This document shows, piece by piece, positions 9,265-19,200 of a DNA stretch of 34,709 nt (its first letter is position 1; the number at the start of each line of letters is the position of its first letter). A program made the position numbers and the translations under genes. Below the pieces are notes generated by a model, which saw only the letters and a list, made by a program, of their open reading frames with translations, was not told where the DNA came from and did not search any database. This stretch comes from Clostridiaceae bacterium. GTDB taxonomy: Bacteria > Bacillota > Clostridia > Saccharofermentanales > DTU023. The stretch is taken from contig JAAYNE010000121.1 of NCBI GenBank assembly GCA_012521015.1, positions 1 to 34,709 of the forward strand. Reading direction: 5' to 3'.

Positions 9265-11192
9265 ACGCATTAGTGGGTGTATTACGCCAAAACGGCAAGC
9301 ATGGAATTGTTGAATTGGATCGTAAAAATGATGAACTAGGTGCGCGAATTAATATACCTCGAAAATTTCTTTATGGTGCTCCATTCAATATGAAAGTGGT
9401 TTGCGATTATAAGGGGACAGATTCCGGAGGTGAACCTTGGGGTTCGGTAATTGAAGTTTTAGGGGAAGAAGGAAATCCGGATACTGCAATTTTGGGGATA
9501 ATCAAGCATTATAATTTACCTTTGGAATTTCCCTCCGGAGTTCTTGAACAAGCGAAATCTTTCGGTAATAATATATCGGAACAGGAGATTGCCGAAGAAA
9601 TTAATCAGGGCAGAGTGGATCTGCGTGATTTGCCGACACTTACAATTGACGGTGAGGATGCAAAAGATTTAGATGATGCAATTGATATAGAAAAGCTGGA
9701 AAATGGAAATTATTTGCTTTATGTCCATATAGCTGACGTATCGCACTATATAAAAGACAAATCTGAATTGGATCAGGAAGCTTTCAAAAGAGGCAATAGT
9801 GTATATTTGGTTGACCGGGTAATCCCGATGTATCCGCCGCAATTGTCTAATGGAATTTGCAGTTTGAATCCGGATCAGGATCGTTTTGCTTTCACGGCAG
9901 AAATGGAGATTAATCATCAGGGAAAAGTTGTTAAAGGAAAACTTTATCCTTCAGTTATTTGCAGCAAAGTCAGAACTTCGTACAATGAAACTCAATCGAT
10001 TCTGAATGGAGAAGAGGTTGGCGAGGATCGACCGGATTGGCTTAGAAATCAATTATTTTTGATGAAGGAATTGACCGATATTTTACAAGCAATGCGCAAA
10101 AGACGTGGAGCTTTGGAATTTGAATTTCCTGAAATAAAAATTGATTTGGATAATGCAGGTAATCCTACGGATATTTATCCGGAACCGGATCTTTATACTC
10201 ATCATATGATTGAATCTTTTATGATTGCGGCAAATGAATATGTTGGCGATTTGGCGCAAAAACATAAAATTCCGATTATTTATCGGGTACATGAATTGCC
10301 TGATCCGGAAAAATTGAATGTTTTTGCTGCATTAGCAAAACGGTTTAATATCAGACTACAAATTGATTATGAAAAACCGGAACCGAAAGAACTGGCAAAA
10401 GCACTTGAAGAAATGAAAGATCAACCATATGGTTTAACTCTTTCCACAATGTTGTTGCGCTCATTAGCAAAAGCCCGCTATAGCGAGAAAAATTTAGGTC
10501 ATTTCGGTTTAGCTTCAGAGAATTATTGTCATTTTACAGCACCGATCAGAAGATATTCCGATACATATACTCACCGTAGCCTGAAACACTGGTTGGCTGG
10601 GCAAGGCAAAGCCGGCAAGGAATCTTTAAAACGTGCTAATCGAATTAGCGATCACGTTTCAGATACGGAAAGAATAGCTATTGATGCAGAACGCGATACG
10701 GTGGATCAAAAAGCGGCGGAATATTATGCTGACAAAATTGGTGAGATATTTGACGGAAAAATCTCCGGATTTGCACCGGCAAGCATGTTTGTGCAATTGG
10801 AATCGCTAGTCGAAGGTGCAGTCTTTTTTAGAAATCTAAACGGCTATTATGAATATGACCCGGAGCAATTTATTGCAATCAACCGAGACACCGGTGATGT
10901 TTTATCTTTAGGCCAAAAAGTAAAAGTTCAAATTGCGGCAGTTGATACGAATCGTCGTTTTATTGATTTTACTTTATTGGAACATGATACTGCCTGTACA
11001 AATAATAACGGGTATTATAGAGATTCTCGAAATGAACCTAATTCTAAACTGAATAAAAAACGAAAAATGGCTGCAAAATCGTATGGCAAAACGAAAAAAG
11101 TCAAATCATCCGGGGATAATATTGAACATAATCCTTTTTCGAGACGAAAGCGCTCAAAATTGAAAAAAAGGCGTAAAGACAGAAGGAGATAA
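9261..11192 (+). CDS. rnr: Ribonuclease R family 3'-5' exoribonuclease, short N-terminus
   Basis: DLPTLTIDGEDAKDLDDAIDIE, YVHIADVSHYIKDKSELDQEAFKRGNSVYLVDRVIPMYPPQLSNGICSLNP, HFTAPIRRYSD, S1-like C-terminus and Lys/Arg-rich tail. SD aggagg before ATG. Confidence 0.94.
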   Translation: MNALVGVLRQNGKHGIVELDRKNDELGARINIPRKFLYGAPFNMKVVCDYKGTDSGGEPWGSVIEVLGEEGNPDTAILGIIKHYNLPLEFPSGVLEQAKSFGNNISEQEIAEEINQGRVDLRDLPTLTIDGEDAKDLDDAIDIEKLENGNYLLYVHIADVSHYIKDKSELDQEAFKRGNSVYLVDRVIPMYPPQLSNGICSLNPDQDRFAFTAEMEINHQGKVVKGKLYPSVICSKVRTSYNETQSILNGEEVGEDRPDWLRNQLFLMKELTDILQAMRKRRGALEFEFPEIKIDLDNAGNPTDIYPEPDLYTHHMIESFMIAANEYVGDLAQKHKIPIIYRVHELPDPEKLNVFAALAKRFNIRLQIDYEKPEPKELAKALEEMKDQPYGLTLSTMLLRSLAKARYSEKNLGHFGLASENYCHFTAPIRRYSDTYTHRSLKHWLAGQGKAGKESLKRANRISDHVSDTERIAIDAERDTVDQKAAEYYADKIGEIFDGKISGFAPASMFVQLESLVEGAVFFRNLNGYYEYDPEQFIAINRDTGDVLSLGQKVKVQIAAVDTNRRFIDFTLLEHDTACTNNNGYYRDSRNEPNSKLNKKRKMAAKSYGKTKKVKSSGDNIEHNPFSRRKRSKLKKRRKDRRR

Positions 11193-11193
11193 T

Positions 11194-12564
11194 TTGCCGA
11201 AATTATACATACATAGCTTAGGTTGCAAAACAAATCATTATGAAACTCAGGCACTGGTTCAACAATTATCAGAGCATAATTTTGAATTGGTTGAAAAAAT
11301 GCAAGATGCCGATGTAGGAATTTTGAATACCTGTACGGTAACTGCTGAAGCAGGGCGAAAATCCAGACAATTTCTCCGCAGAATGAAAAAGCAAAATCCG
11401 GCAGCTCTGATTGTTGCAATGGGTTGTTATTCACAATTATACGATGTTACAAAAGATTGCGACATTGCGGTCGGAACAAGCCGGAGAAATTCAATTGTTG
11501 ATCTGATTTTAAATAAATTGCCAATTCTTAATCCAGAGCAAATTAAACCGATGTCTTCGAGTAGAAATAACAATGAAAAGGAAACAATTTCTGTTCAAAG
11601 ACAACCTGAACCAAGACTTTTAAGTAAAATTAGTAATGAAACCGAATATGAAGAATTGGGTATTGTTTCTCAACAGTCAGATACCAGAGCCTTGATTAAA
11701 ATTCAGGATGGCTGTAATGAATTCTGCACTTACTGTGCAATTCCTTTGGCAAGAGGTCGAATTCGAAGCAGAATCAGGCGAAATATTGTAAAAGAAGCGG
11801 AAAGATTGGTTGAATGCGGTTTTAAAGAAATTGTTTTAACAGGCATCCACATTTGTTCGTTTGAAAGGGAATCAGGTCGCAGTAGTGATGCTCTAGCCGA
11901 ACTTTGTCTTGAATTGAACAGTGTACCGGGCTTATCTAGAATCAGATTAGGTTCATTGGAGCCTTTGTCAATTACACAATCATTTCTCAACATTTTACGT
12001 CAAGCGGACAAGGTATGTCCACATTTTCATCTCTCATTACAATCCGGGAGTGACAGTGTATTAAAAAGAATGCATAGAAAATATAATTCCGAACAATATT
12101 TGACAAGAGTTCAACTTCTACGTGAAATCTATCCTGACCCTGCGATTACAACGGATATCATGGTGGGTTTTCCGGGAGAAACGGATAAAGAATTTGAACA
12201 GAGTTTGGCATTTGTCAAAAAAATAAATTTCAGTAGAATTCATGTGTTTCCCTATTCGCTTAGGCCGAATACTTTGGCGGCGAAAATGGAACAAGTTCCG
12301 CAAGATATTGTTAAGCGTAGAGTACAACATATGTTGGAGGCAGGTGAAATTTTAGCTGCAAAATATGCTGAAAAGTTCATAAATATAATAGTTGAAGTTT
12401 TACTGGAAGATGTCACCGAAGCCGAATCTGAATCATTTATCAGAGGATATACACAACATTATGTACGTACCCTGATTCCGAAAAAACAAGGTAAAACCGG
12501 AGAAATTAAAAATGTTTTAATATCCGATACGCAAAATGATGAATTAATTGGTAGAATTGTATGA
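11194..12564 (+). CDS. mtaB: tRNA (N6-L-threonylcarbamoyladenosine-C2)-methylthiotransferase MtaB
   Basis: MPKLYIHSLGCKTNHYETQALVQQL, NTCTVTAEAGRKSRQFLRR, CNEFCTYCAIPLARGRIRSR, VGFPGETDKEF. TTG start with SD aaggag in the rnr 3' end. Confidence 0.93.
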   Translation: MPKLYIHSLGCKTNHYETQALVQQLSEHNFELVEKMQDADVGILNTCTVTAEAGRKSRQFLRRMKKQNPAALIVAMGCYSQLYDVTKDCDIAVGTSRRNSIVDLILNKLPILNPEQIKPMSSSRNNNEKETISVQRQPEPRLLSKISNETEYEELGIVSQQSDTRALIKIQDGCNEFCTYCAIPLARGRIRSRIRRNIVKEAERLVECGFKEIVLTGIHICSFERESGRSSDALAELCLELNSVPGLSRIRLGSLEPLSITQSFLNILRQADKVCPHFHLSLQSGSDSVLKRMHRKYNSEQYLTRVQLLREIYPDPAITTDIMVGFPGETDKEFEQSLAFVKKINFSRIHVFPYSLRPNTLAAKMEQVPQDIVKRRVQHMLEAGEILAAKYAEKFINIIVEVLLEDVTEAESESFIRGYTQHYVRTLIPKKQGKTGEIKNVLISDTQNDELIGRIV

Positions 12565-12614
12565 TACTATATAATTTATAGTAGATAGTTAGTAGAAAAG
12601 AAAGAGGTAATACA

Positions 12615-12878
12615 ATGGCTAATCAAGAAACTGCAAAATTTGTAACCGGTATCAACCGTAAAGCGGAAGCTGCCGATATTATGACACAAGTTATGGCAGC
12701 ATTAAAAGAAAAAGGATATAATCCAAAAAATCAACTGGTAGGCTATTTTATTTCCGGTGACCCTACTTATATTACGAATCATCAAGGAGCAAGAGCAATC
12801 ATTAGTAAAATGGAGCGTGATGAACTGTTGGAAGTTATCTTAACAGATTATTTAGATAACCTTAAACAACAATCATAA
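12615..12878 (+). CDS. ireB: IreB family regulatory phosphoprotein (DUF965)
   Basis: Full-length 87 aa: [53 protein letters not shown]; followed by ruvX as in many Bacillota. Confidence 0.93.
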   Translation: MANQETAKFVTGINRKAEAADIMTQVMAALKEKGYNPKNQLVGYFISGDPTYITNHQGARAIISKMERDELLEVILTDYLDNLKQQS

Positions 12879-12894
12879 TAGCTTAAAGGTAATT

Positions 12895-13332
12895 GTGATG
12901 ACGAGGTATCTTGCGATTGATTATGGGACTGTACGAGTGGGTTTGGCAATAAGCGATCCTTTAGGTCTGATAGCTACAGGATTTAGAACTCTTAATCATA
13001 AAGCGAAAACAATGGATGAAATTGCATTTGAAATTGCTGAAATAGTCGAGAACCAAAATATTACCGATTTAATCCTTGGTTTACCTAAACGCACCGATGG
13101 TAAAGTCGGAGAAAAAGAGCAGTTAACCAGAGATTTTGCTGAAATACTTGAGAACGTGACGGGATTAAAGCCGATTCTATATGATGAGCGATATACTACG
13201 GTAATTGCGCATCAGTTTATGAATCAAACAGGTGTTAACCCTAAACGTAAAAAAGTGATTATCGATCAGGTTGCCGCTGAAATTCTTTTGCAAAATTATT
13301 TAGAAAAACACTCAAAGAACATTTTTGGATAA
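12895..13332 (+). CDS. ruvX: Putative Holliday junction resolvase (YqgF family)
   Basis: YLAIDYGTVRVGLAISDPLG, LILGLPKRTDGKVGEKEQ, YDERYTTVIA, DQVAAEILLQNYL. Confidence 0.93.
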   Translation: MMTRYLAIDYGTVRVGLAISDPLGLIATGFRTLNHKAKTMDEIAFEIAEIVENQNITDLILGLPKRTDGKVGEKEQLTRDFAEILENVTGLKPILYDERYTTVIAHQFMNQTGVNPKRKKVIIDQVAAEILLQNYLEKHSKNIFG

Positions 13333-13390
13333 CGTTTGAAATGTTAGGTGTTTTTCATAAGTAAAATAATTCAAATTAATTGGAGGATTT

Positions 13391-13789
13391 ATGTATAGAA
13401 ATAAACTATTCCTTTATAACGCTGAAACAGGTTCAGGTTGCGCTTGTGGACATGGTCATGATGATTGCCATCATAACGACAACGGTGCTGAATATGATGA
13501 ATTTGATGAGTATGATGAAGGTGATGAGTTTGAAGAAGATATGATGATAGAAATCGTGGACCCGGAAACAAATGAGGTTTATCAATTTTATCTGGGCGAT
13601 GAATTTGACTATCAGGATGATCTTTATTATGTTTTGGTAACAGTCGATGACGACCCTGTTTTTGTAATAGCTCGAGTGGTAGAGCAGGACGGCGAAATTT
13701 ATATTGAAACCTTAGAAGATGAAGAAAATGAAGAAATTTATGAAGTTTATGATAAAATTTTAGAAGAAACTTTTGAAGATGAGGAATGA
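13391..13789 (+). CDS. DUF1292 family protein with Cys/His-rich N-terminus
   Basis: Acidic DUF1292-like core (IEIVDPETNEVYQFYLGDEFDYQDDLYYVLVTVDDDPVFVIARVVEQDGEIYIETLEDEEN). N-terminal CACGHGHDDCHH. Located directly after ruvX. Confidence 0.8.
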   Translation: MYRNKLFLYNAETGSGCACGHGHDDCHHNDNGAEYDEFDEYDEGDEFEEDMMIEIVDPETNEVYQFYLGDEFDYQDDLYYVLVTVDDDPVFVIARVVEQDGEIYIETLEDEENEEIYEVYDKILEETFEDEE

Positions 13790-14234
13790 TCAAGCACAAA
13801 AACCTCTACAAGGTGTAGAGCCCAAATCTTATCCAGCAAAACAAAAACCTGTTTTTCCCAGGAAAGCAGCACTGGAAGGACAAAAACCGACTGCTGCCGG
13901 GAGTAAAAAAATCTCTCGACGTGATTTGAGAAAAGGCCTTGTTAAGAAAAGCAGAGCTGATTCCCTGAGTGATGAAATACTCGGAATTATTGTTGAAGAG
14001 CGTAGCGGACAGACATTTTATATTTCTTTAATCGATAATTTTGTCTATAAGAGAAAAGAATATGCAGTCATGTATCATCATCGAATTGAAGATGGTGTTG
14101 GCAGTCTGCCCGAGATGATAATTATGCGCTCTTATCGTGATAAAGATAAACAATATTTTACCTCAATACGCGATAAAAATGAGTTAAACACTATTTTTGA
14201 AGTGTTTTACGATCGTTTCCAACAATCAGTATGA
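13779..14234 (+). CDS. Second DUF1292-like protein (divergent paralogue)
   Basis: Core SDEILGIIVEERSGQTFYISLIDNFVYKRKEYAVMYHHR...YFTSIRDKNELNTIFEVFYDRFQ has the same order of elements as DUF1292. Basic rather than Cys/His-rich N-terminus. Overlaps the preceding CDS. Confidence 0.55.
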   Translation: MRNDQAQKPLQGVEPKSYPAKQKPVFPRKAALEGQKPTAAGSKKISRRDLRKGLVKKSRADSLSDEILGIIVEERSGQTFYISLIDNFVYKRKEYAVMYHHRIEDGVGSLPEMIIMRSYRDKDKQYFTSIRDKNELNTIFEVFYDRFQQSV

Positions 14235-14244
14235 TGGAGGATTC

Positions 14245-15165
14245 ATGAATTTCCATTCTCTTCAGCCATTCACAATAGAACAGGCTGAATTATATACACA
14301 TTATTTTAAACAGAGTGATACCAGATTAGCAGATGCTTGCCCTAATAGCAGATTTGCCTGGAATGTAGGTTATGCTTATCGATATTTAATTTTAGAAGAT
14401 TGTTTCTGCTTAATTTCAGATGGTGGAATTTTTACTGAGCCACATTTTTCTTTACCTTTAGGCAAATTAAACGCTGAAAAGCTGCAAATTATCATCCGAA
14501 AAATTGAACCGATTTTCAAACAGGAGGACTGGTTACTTGTCGGTATGTTTATTGATCAGGAATATACGACTTTATTCTCAGAACTTTCAGCGTATAAGAT
14601 AAAAATGTCATATGAAGAAGATTTTAGCGATTATATTTACCGAACTTCCGATTTAGCAAATTTAAAAGGCAAGAAATATCGTGCCAAACGCAATCATGTC
14701 AACCGCTTTATTCGGGATCATGCGGAATTTGAATACCATTCTCTGGCAAAATCCGATCAGAAAAAAGCTGTTGAATTAGTTAGGACATGGTGTCAGGATA
14801 AAGAGGTAGATTGTTCTGATCCTTTAGCAAGTGATTGCGGACCGATTGATAATTTATTTAATTTTTGGGATGAATTGGATGTGCGTGGTGGTGCTATTTA
14901 TTATAATTCAGATTTAATTGCCTTTTCAATGGGTTCGGTTATTTCAGATGATCAAGAAGCTGTAATACATTTTGAAAAGGCTCATCCTGATTATGAAGGT
15001 CTTTACTCCGCGATAAATCAACTGACTGTAATCCATGAATTTTCTGAAACCGAATTAATTAATCGTGAGGAAGATATGGGTGAAGAAGGTATTCGAGTTG
15101 CAAAAGAATCTTATTTGCCTATTGAAAAATTAAAAAAGTATAGAATAGTAATAACGAAAAAATAA
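14245..15165 (+). CDS. DUF2156 / phosphatidylglycerol lysyltransferase C-terminal-like protein
   Basis: KYRAKRNHVNRFIRDHAEFEYHSL, HFEKAHPDYEGLYSAINQLTVIHEF, NREEDMGEEGIRVAKESYLP. ATG 14245 follows SD ggagg; the upstream part of the track ORF overlaps the previous gene. Confidence 0.8.
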   Translation: MNFHSLQPFTIEQAELYTHYFKQSDTRLADACPNSRFAWNVGYAYRYLILEDCFCLISDGGIFTEPHFSLPLGKLNAEKLQIIIRKIEPIFKQEDWLLVGMFIDQEYTTLFSELSAYKIKMSYEEDFSDYIYRTSDLANLKGKKYRAKRNHVNRFIRDHAEFEYHSLAKSDQKKAVELVRTWCQDKEVDCSDPLASDCGPIDNLFNFWDELDVRGGAIYYNSDLIAFSMGSVISDDQEAVIHFEKAHPDYEGLYSAINQLTVIHEFSETELINREEDMGEEGIRVAKESYLPIEKLKKYRIVITKK

Positions 15166-15190
15166 ACATGATTTAAGAAAGATATTGTTT

Positions 15191-16255
15191 ATGGATAAAA
15201 ATGAACAAAAAAAGCAACAGGAAAATCAAACACAGTCTCCGAAACAACAGCAATTCCAGGAACCAACATTGCATCAAGTTCAACAACAATACTATTATCA
15301 GCAACCGTTCGATATAAGCTCGGTTCAATATGTCCATAATCAACAGATACAGGACCCTGAATTTTCTCAGCATTTGAACAAACCTGTTCCGTATTGGCGG
15401 ATTTGGCTTGTTTCATTCGTTTTTTTAGCAATACACTTCGTTGTATTGAATTTAGGCGGAATTATTGCAAGTGCGATTAAGATTGCAACAAATCCGGTGA
15501 GAACACAACAAGAAATGATAAATCTTCTAATGTCCTCTGACATTCAAAATTGGGCTTGTGTCATCATGGGATTAATCTGTATACCTATTTATATTGTGTT
15601 TTTGGAAAAGCGCAATCACAAATTTATCGGCAGCTTGGGTCGGCATAAATTGAAAGTGGGATCCGTTTCAAGTATGTCACTGGCAATAGTCGGTTCATTG
15701 GGTCTGGTAACATGTTTGCTTTTATTGTTGCAGGAATTAGGCAAAAATGTAATCTTTATTAATCAAAAACTGCATGAATATCAGGAATTGACGGAATTAA
15801 TTATTTCGGAAGAAAGCAATATAATCTTGCAAATTGTTGCAACTGTAATTTTTGTACCGATTGCGGAAGAACTTTTGTTTAGGGGGATTGTATTAGGTGA
15901 ACTTAATTTACGATATTCACCACGTGTAGTTGTTCTTATTCAAGCAGTATTGTTTGGTTTATTTCATATGAATTTTATTCAATCACTATATACATTTATT
16001 CCGGGTTTGCTCTTAGGGATTGCTTATTACTATACCGGGAACATTATCATACCGATCATTATGCATATGATATTTAATTTATTCGGCGGAGTTATATCCA
16101 CATTTCTGGTGGGAAAAATCTTAAATTATCTAAATTATATTGAATTGGCCACAGGTGTATTTTCGCTGATTATAATAGCTGTTTTCTTTATCAAAGCAAA
16201 ACCCGATGCAAAACATAAACTTCAATGGGAGCATAATTATCCGCACAATGTTTAA
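15191..16255 (+). CDS. CPBP family intramembrane metalloprotease with Gln-rich cytosolic N-terminus
   Basis: IAEELLFRGIVLGEL (EExxxR), LFGLFHMNF (FxxxH), IIPIIMHMIFNLFGG (HxxxN); several TM segments; N-terminal QQQ-rich stretch. Confidence 0.88.
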   Translation: MDKNEQKKQQENQTQSPKQQQFQEPTLHQVQQQYYYQQPFDISSVQYVHNQQIQDPEFSQHLNKPVPYWRIWLVSFVFLAIHFVVLNLGGIIASAIKIATNPVRTQQEMINLLMSSDIQNWACVIMGLICIPIYIVFLEKRNHKFIGSLGRHKLKVGSVSSMSLAIVGSLGLVTCLLLLLQELGKNVIFINQKLHEYQELTELIISEESNIILQIVATVIFVPIAEELLFRGIVLGELNLRYSPRVVVLIQAVLFGLFHMNFIQSLYTFIPGLLLGIAYYYTGNIIIPIIMHMIFNLFGGVISTFLVGKILNYLNYIELATGVFSLIIIAVFFIKAKPDAKHKLQWEHNYPHNV

Positions 16256-19200
16256 ACGAAGATATGGTAGAATCAAGAAAAGAAATTTTGTTGTATTAGC
16301 TATCTGTCTGATAGCCGTATTGATTCCCGTATTGACGTTATATTTATTCTCTGCCGAAAGAGTTGAACTTAGCAATATAGCTGACTTTTCAATTAGTGAT
16401 CAATCTTCTCGTCAAGTTGTACAAGGCTTAGGTTTCGATATTACCACAGTTAATGATGGTAATCTGCTGAACAACAATTCTTTTGAACCTTTGGTATATA
16501 AGCAGAATCTGAGAATAGATTCTGGCAACGATGAAATTATCAAGGTTGCAATGCCTAATGATCCGGCAACCCGGATTTTTCCGGAAAACTTTTTTGTGGA
16601 TGCGAATGCTGAAGTTTTTGCAACGGATTCCGAAGGGCGTCGTACCTTTAAAAAAAGCGGCAAGGTCAGCCAATATTTGCCTGATCAGATTAGTGAATTT
16701 CAGCCGGTAAGTTTGCCGCCGGATCTGCCGCGCAATATTAGCTGGAACAGTGTTGTTGAATCAAATGAGAAAGTAATTCTAGGTGGGAACAAGGGATATA
16801 TCCTAAGTATAGATTCTTTTTCGACAACAACTTTAAGTCGTTTGCCGAGTGAAGAGAAAGTGATTGGTGTTTGTGTTTTTGACGACTTGTTTTTGGCTCT
16901 AGATGAAAACGGTGGTTTTTATAAGTCTTCCGATTCACTTAAGTGGGAATTGATTTTCCGGATTGCTGACAAATTTTTGTTGACAGAATCAAAAAGCAAC
17001 TTGACAGATAATACCGAAAGATTCGTTGTTAAAACAGATGATATTGAAACATCAACGAGTGAAACAAGCAATACCGAAACATCAACAGATAAAACAAAAG
17101 ACATTAAAACGCAGACAAGTGAAAAAAATAATGACGAATTATCGGCAAGTAAAACATCAACGAGTAAACCGGCTGATACCGAAACATCGGCTGTTAAAAC
17201 AGATGTTGCGGAAACATCAACAGAAAAAACAAATGACACCGAAACATCAACTGGTAAAACGGATAATGTCGAAATTTTGACGGGTAAAACAGATGAAGCT
17301 GCCATATCGGTTGATGAAATAGATAATACTGAAATTGAAGCAAAGCCATCAGAAAATATTAAATGGCTGGATTTAAGTTCAAGAATTGATGATCAAGGCA
17401 ATTCCATATTCATGGCAGTCGGTGAAGCAGGTTTTGTTTTGTACGGAAATTTAGAGAAAAACTACACCAAAAGACTTGAAACTTCACAAAATATTAATGC
17501 AGTTACTTCAAATTCTGATGGATTTTATTTGGTTGGTGACAATTCTTTAGCGTTTTATTCATATGATGGAGAGAACTATCGATACTTAGATGTTCCGCTA
17601 AAAGCGAATTGGCAAGCTGTTGCTTCACGTGGTAGCCAAATAATGATTGCAGGTGATCAAGGGCAGGTGGTTTTCAGTAAAGATGGCTATTCATTCGATT
17701 CTTTGAATAATGAAACGATCAGTGAACTTTCATTGCAATATACCGAGCAAAACCATGATGACCAAGAAGTCATTGTAATTAAGCCGCATTTCATTTCTTG
17801 TAGCATTTTGAGCAATGAGCAATTTGTCTTACTTGATTCACGTGGTATGTCGTTCTTTTCCGATAATTTGGGAGTGACCTGGAAAAATTTAAGTGATCTT
17901 GCTACAAACAAATTTAATCTTGTGCAGAGATTGCCGAGTGGAAGACTTGTGATGGCAGGATTAGATGGCAGAATTGAATATGCGATCATGGGTTTGGTCA
18001 TAAAGCTTGATAGTAAACTGGAACAGGGAAAATATGAAAATGGTGATTTCTTAGTTTTAGAGCAGATTTCGACTACGCCGATTATTCAACCGAAAGTGGA
18101 AGAATCAGAAACTCTGGTTGGTGATTGGTATATCAGCAATCCGTCCGCTGTACAAATTCAGATAAATCATAATGCACCTGATGGAGGTAGAGCGGCTCTT
18201 GAAGTAGATTTATCACAAGGGTCAAATTCCGACAACAAATTTACAGGCTTGTTTAGTAAACAGACTATTGAGCGGCAGATTCCACAAAATTCGGGCTTAA
18301 TTATTCAACAAAAACTAGAAGATATCGCATATGCAAATATTAAAAACAATACACTTTTTAGTTTTGAGTTTTGGGCGAAATCCGATTCTGATGACTCGAT
18401 CAATCTGAATCTTTCATTTGAGGGATTAAATTTGCAAATTGAGCAGGTTAACAAAATTATTTCCGGTGACTGGAAAAAGCATCAAGGTTATTTTGTAATT
18501 CCTAAGAATTCGCTGAGAGAAGATAAATCGCTCTGGTTGCAAATTGAACTTACCGGTTCAGGCAAACTGTATTTGGACAATTTATGGTTCGGTGTGGCAG
18601 ATAATTTAGGGAAAAATGTATTGGCAAATCTATCTGAAGATTTGCCTAAGAATTCAATTATGCGTTTGAGTTTTATTCCGATCGGCAGTAAAAGATATCA
18701 TTCGGAAAGCTGGTTATCCTCTGAAAAATATTACAGTTCATATTATCAGGATCAAACCGAAGTCAAACTTCAAGGGCAAGCTAATTTGGCAAAGAGTTTG
18801 GAGCTTTGCAACACATTTAATGCTAACCCGTGGTTAATTATTGATTCTCAAGCATCAGATAGCGAATTGAAACATTTGATGCAGTATTTGTTTGGTCAAC
18901 AAAGCACACCTCTAGGGGAATTACGAACTGTACATGGTGCATTAAGTCGTTACAGTGATATTTTCAATCAGATATATCTTGAAATAGGCGATCCAAATGG
19001 ACTTTTGGAAAATGATTGGCAACGCAAATCATATGTAAATTGGGTTGTTCAGGTTTTGTCAGAAACGCCGGAATATGCACAAGTAAAGAAAAAATTAATT
19101 TTTGTGGATGGTATGCAATATAAAGATAATATTATTTTATCAGATGCCGATTATCATGCTTCGGATTTCAATTTAAATAATAAAATCAATAATCTAACCG

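Noticed and set aside
11015-11434. 139-aa minus-strand ORF spanning the rnr/mtaB junction
   Set aside because: Antisense to two strongly supported genes and without an RBS or recognisable motif.
13389-13799. 136-aa minus-strand ORF opposite the first DUF1292 gene
   Set aside because: It is the antisense of a strongly acidic coding sequence (GAA/GAT codons give long open antisense frames); its His/Leu-rich composition matches no known fold and the plus-strand gene is well supported.
16919-17305. 128-aa minus-strand ORF and overlapping 84-aa plus-strand ORF (17026-17280) with repetitive sequences
   Set aside because: Both are alternative-frame readings of the decapeptide tandem repeat in the 1176-aa CDS; periodic DNA keeps other frames open.
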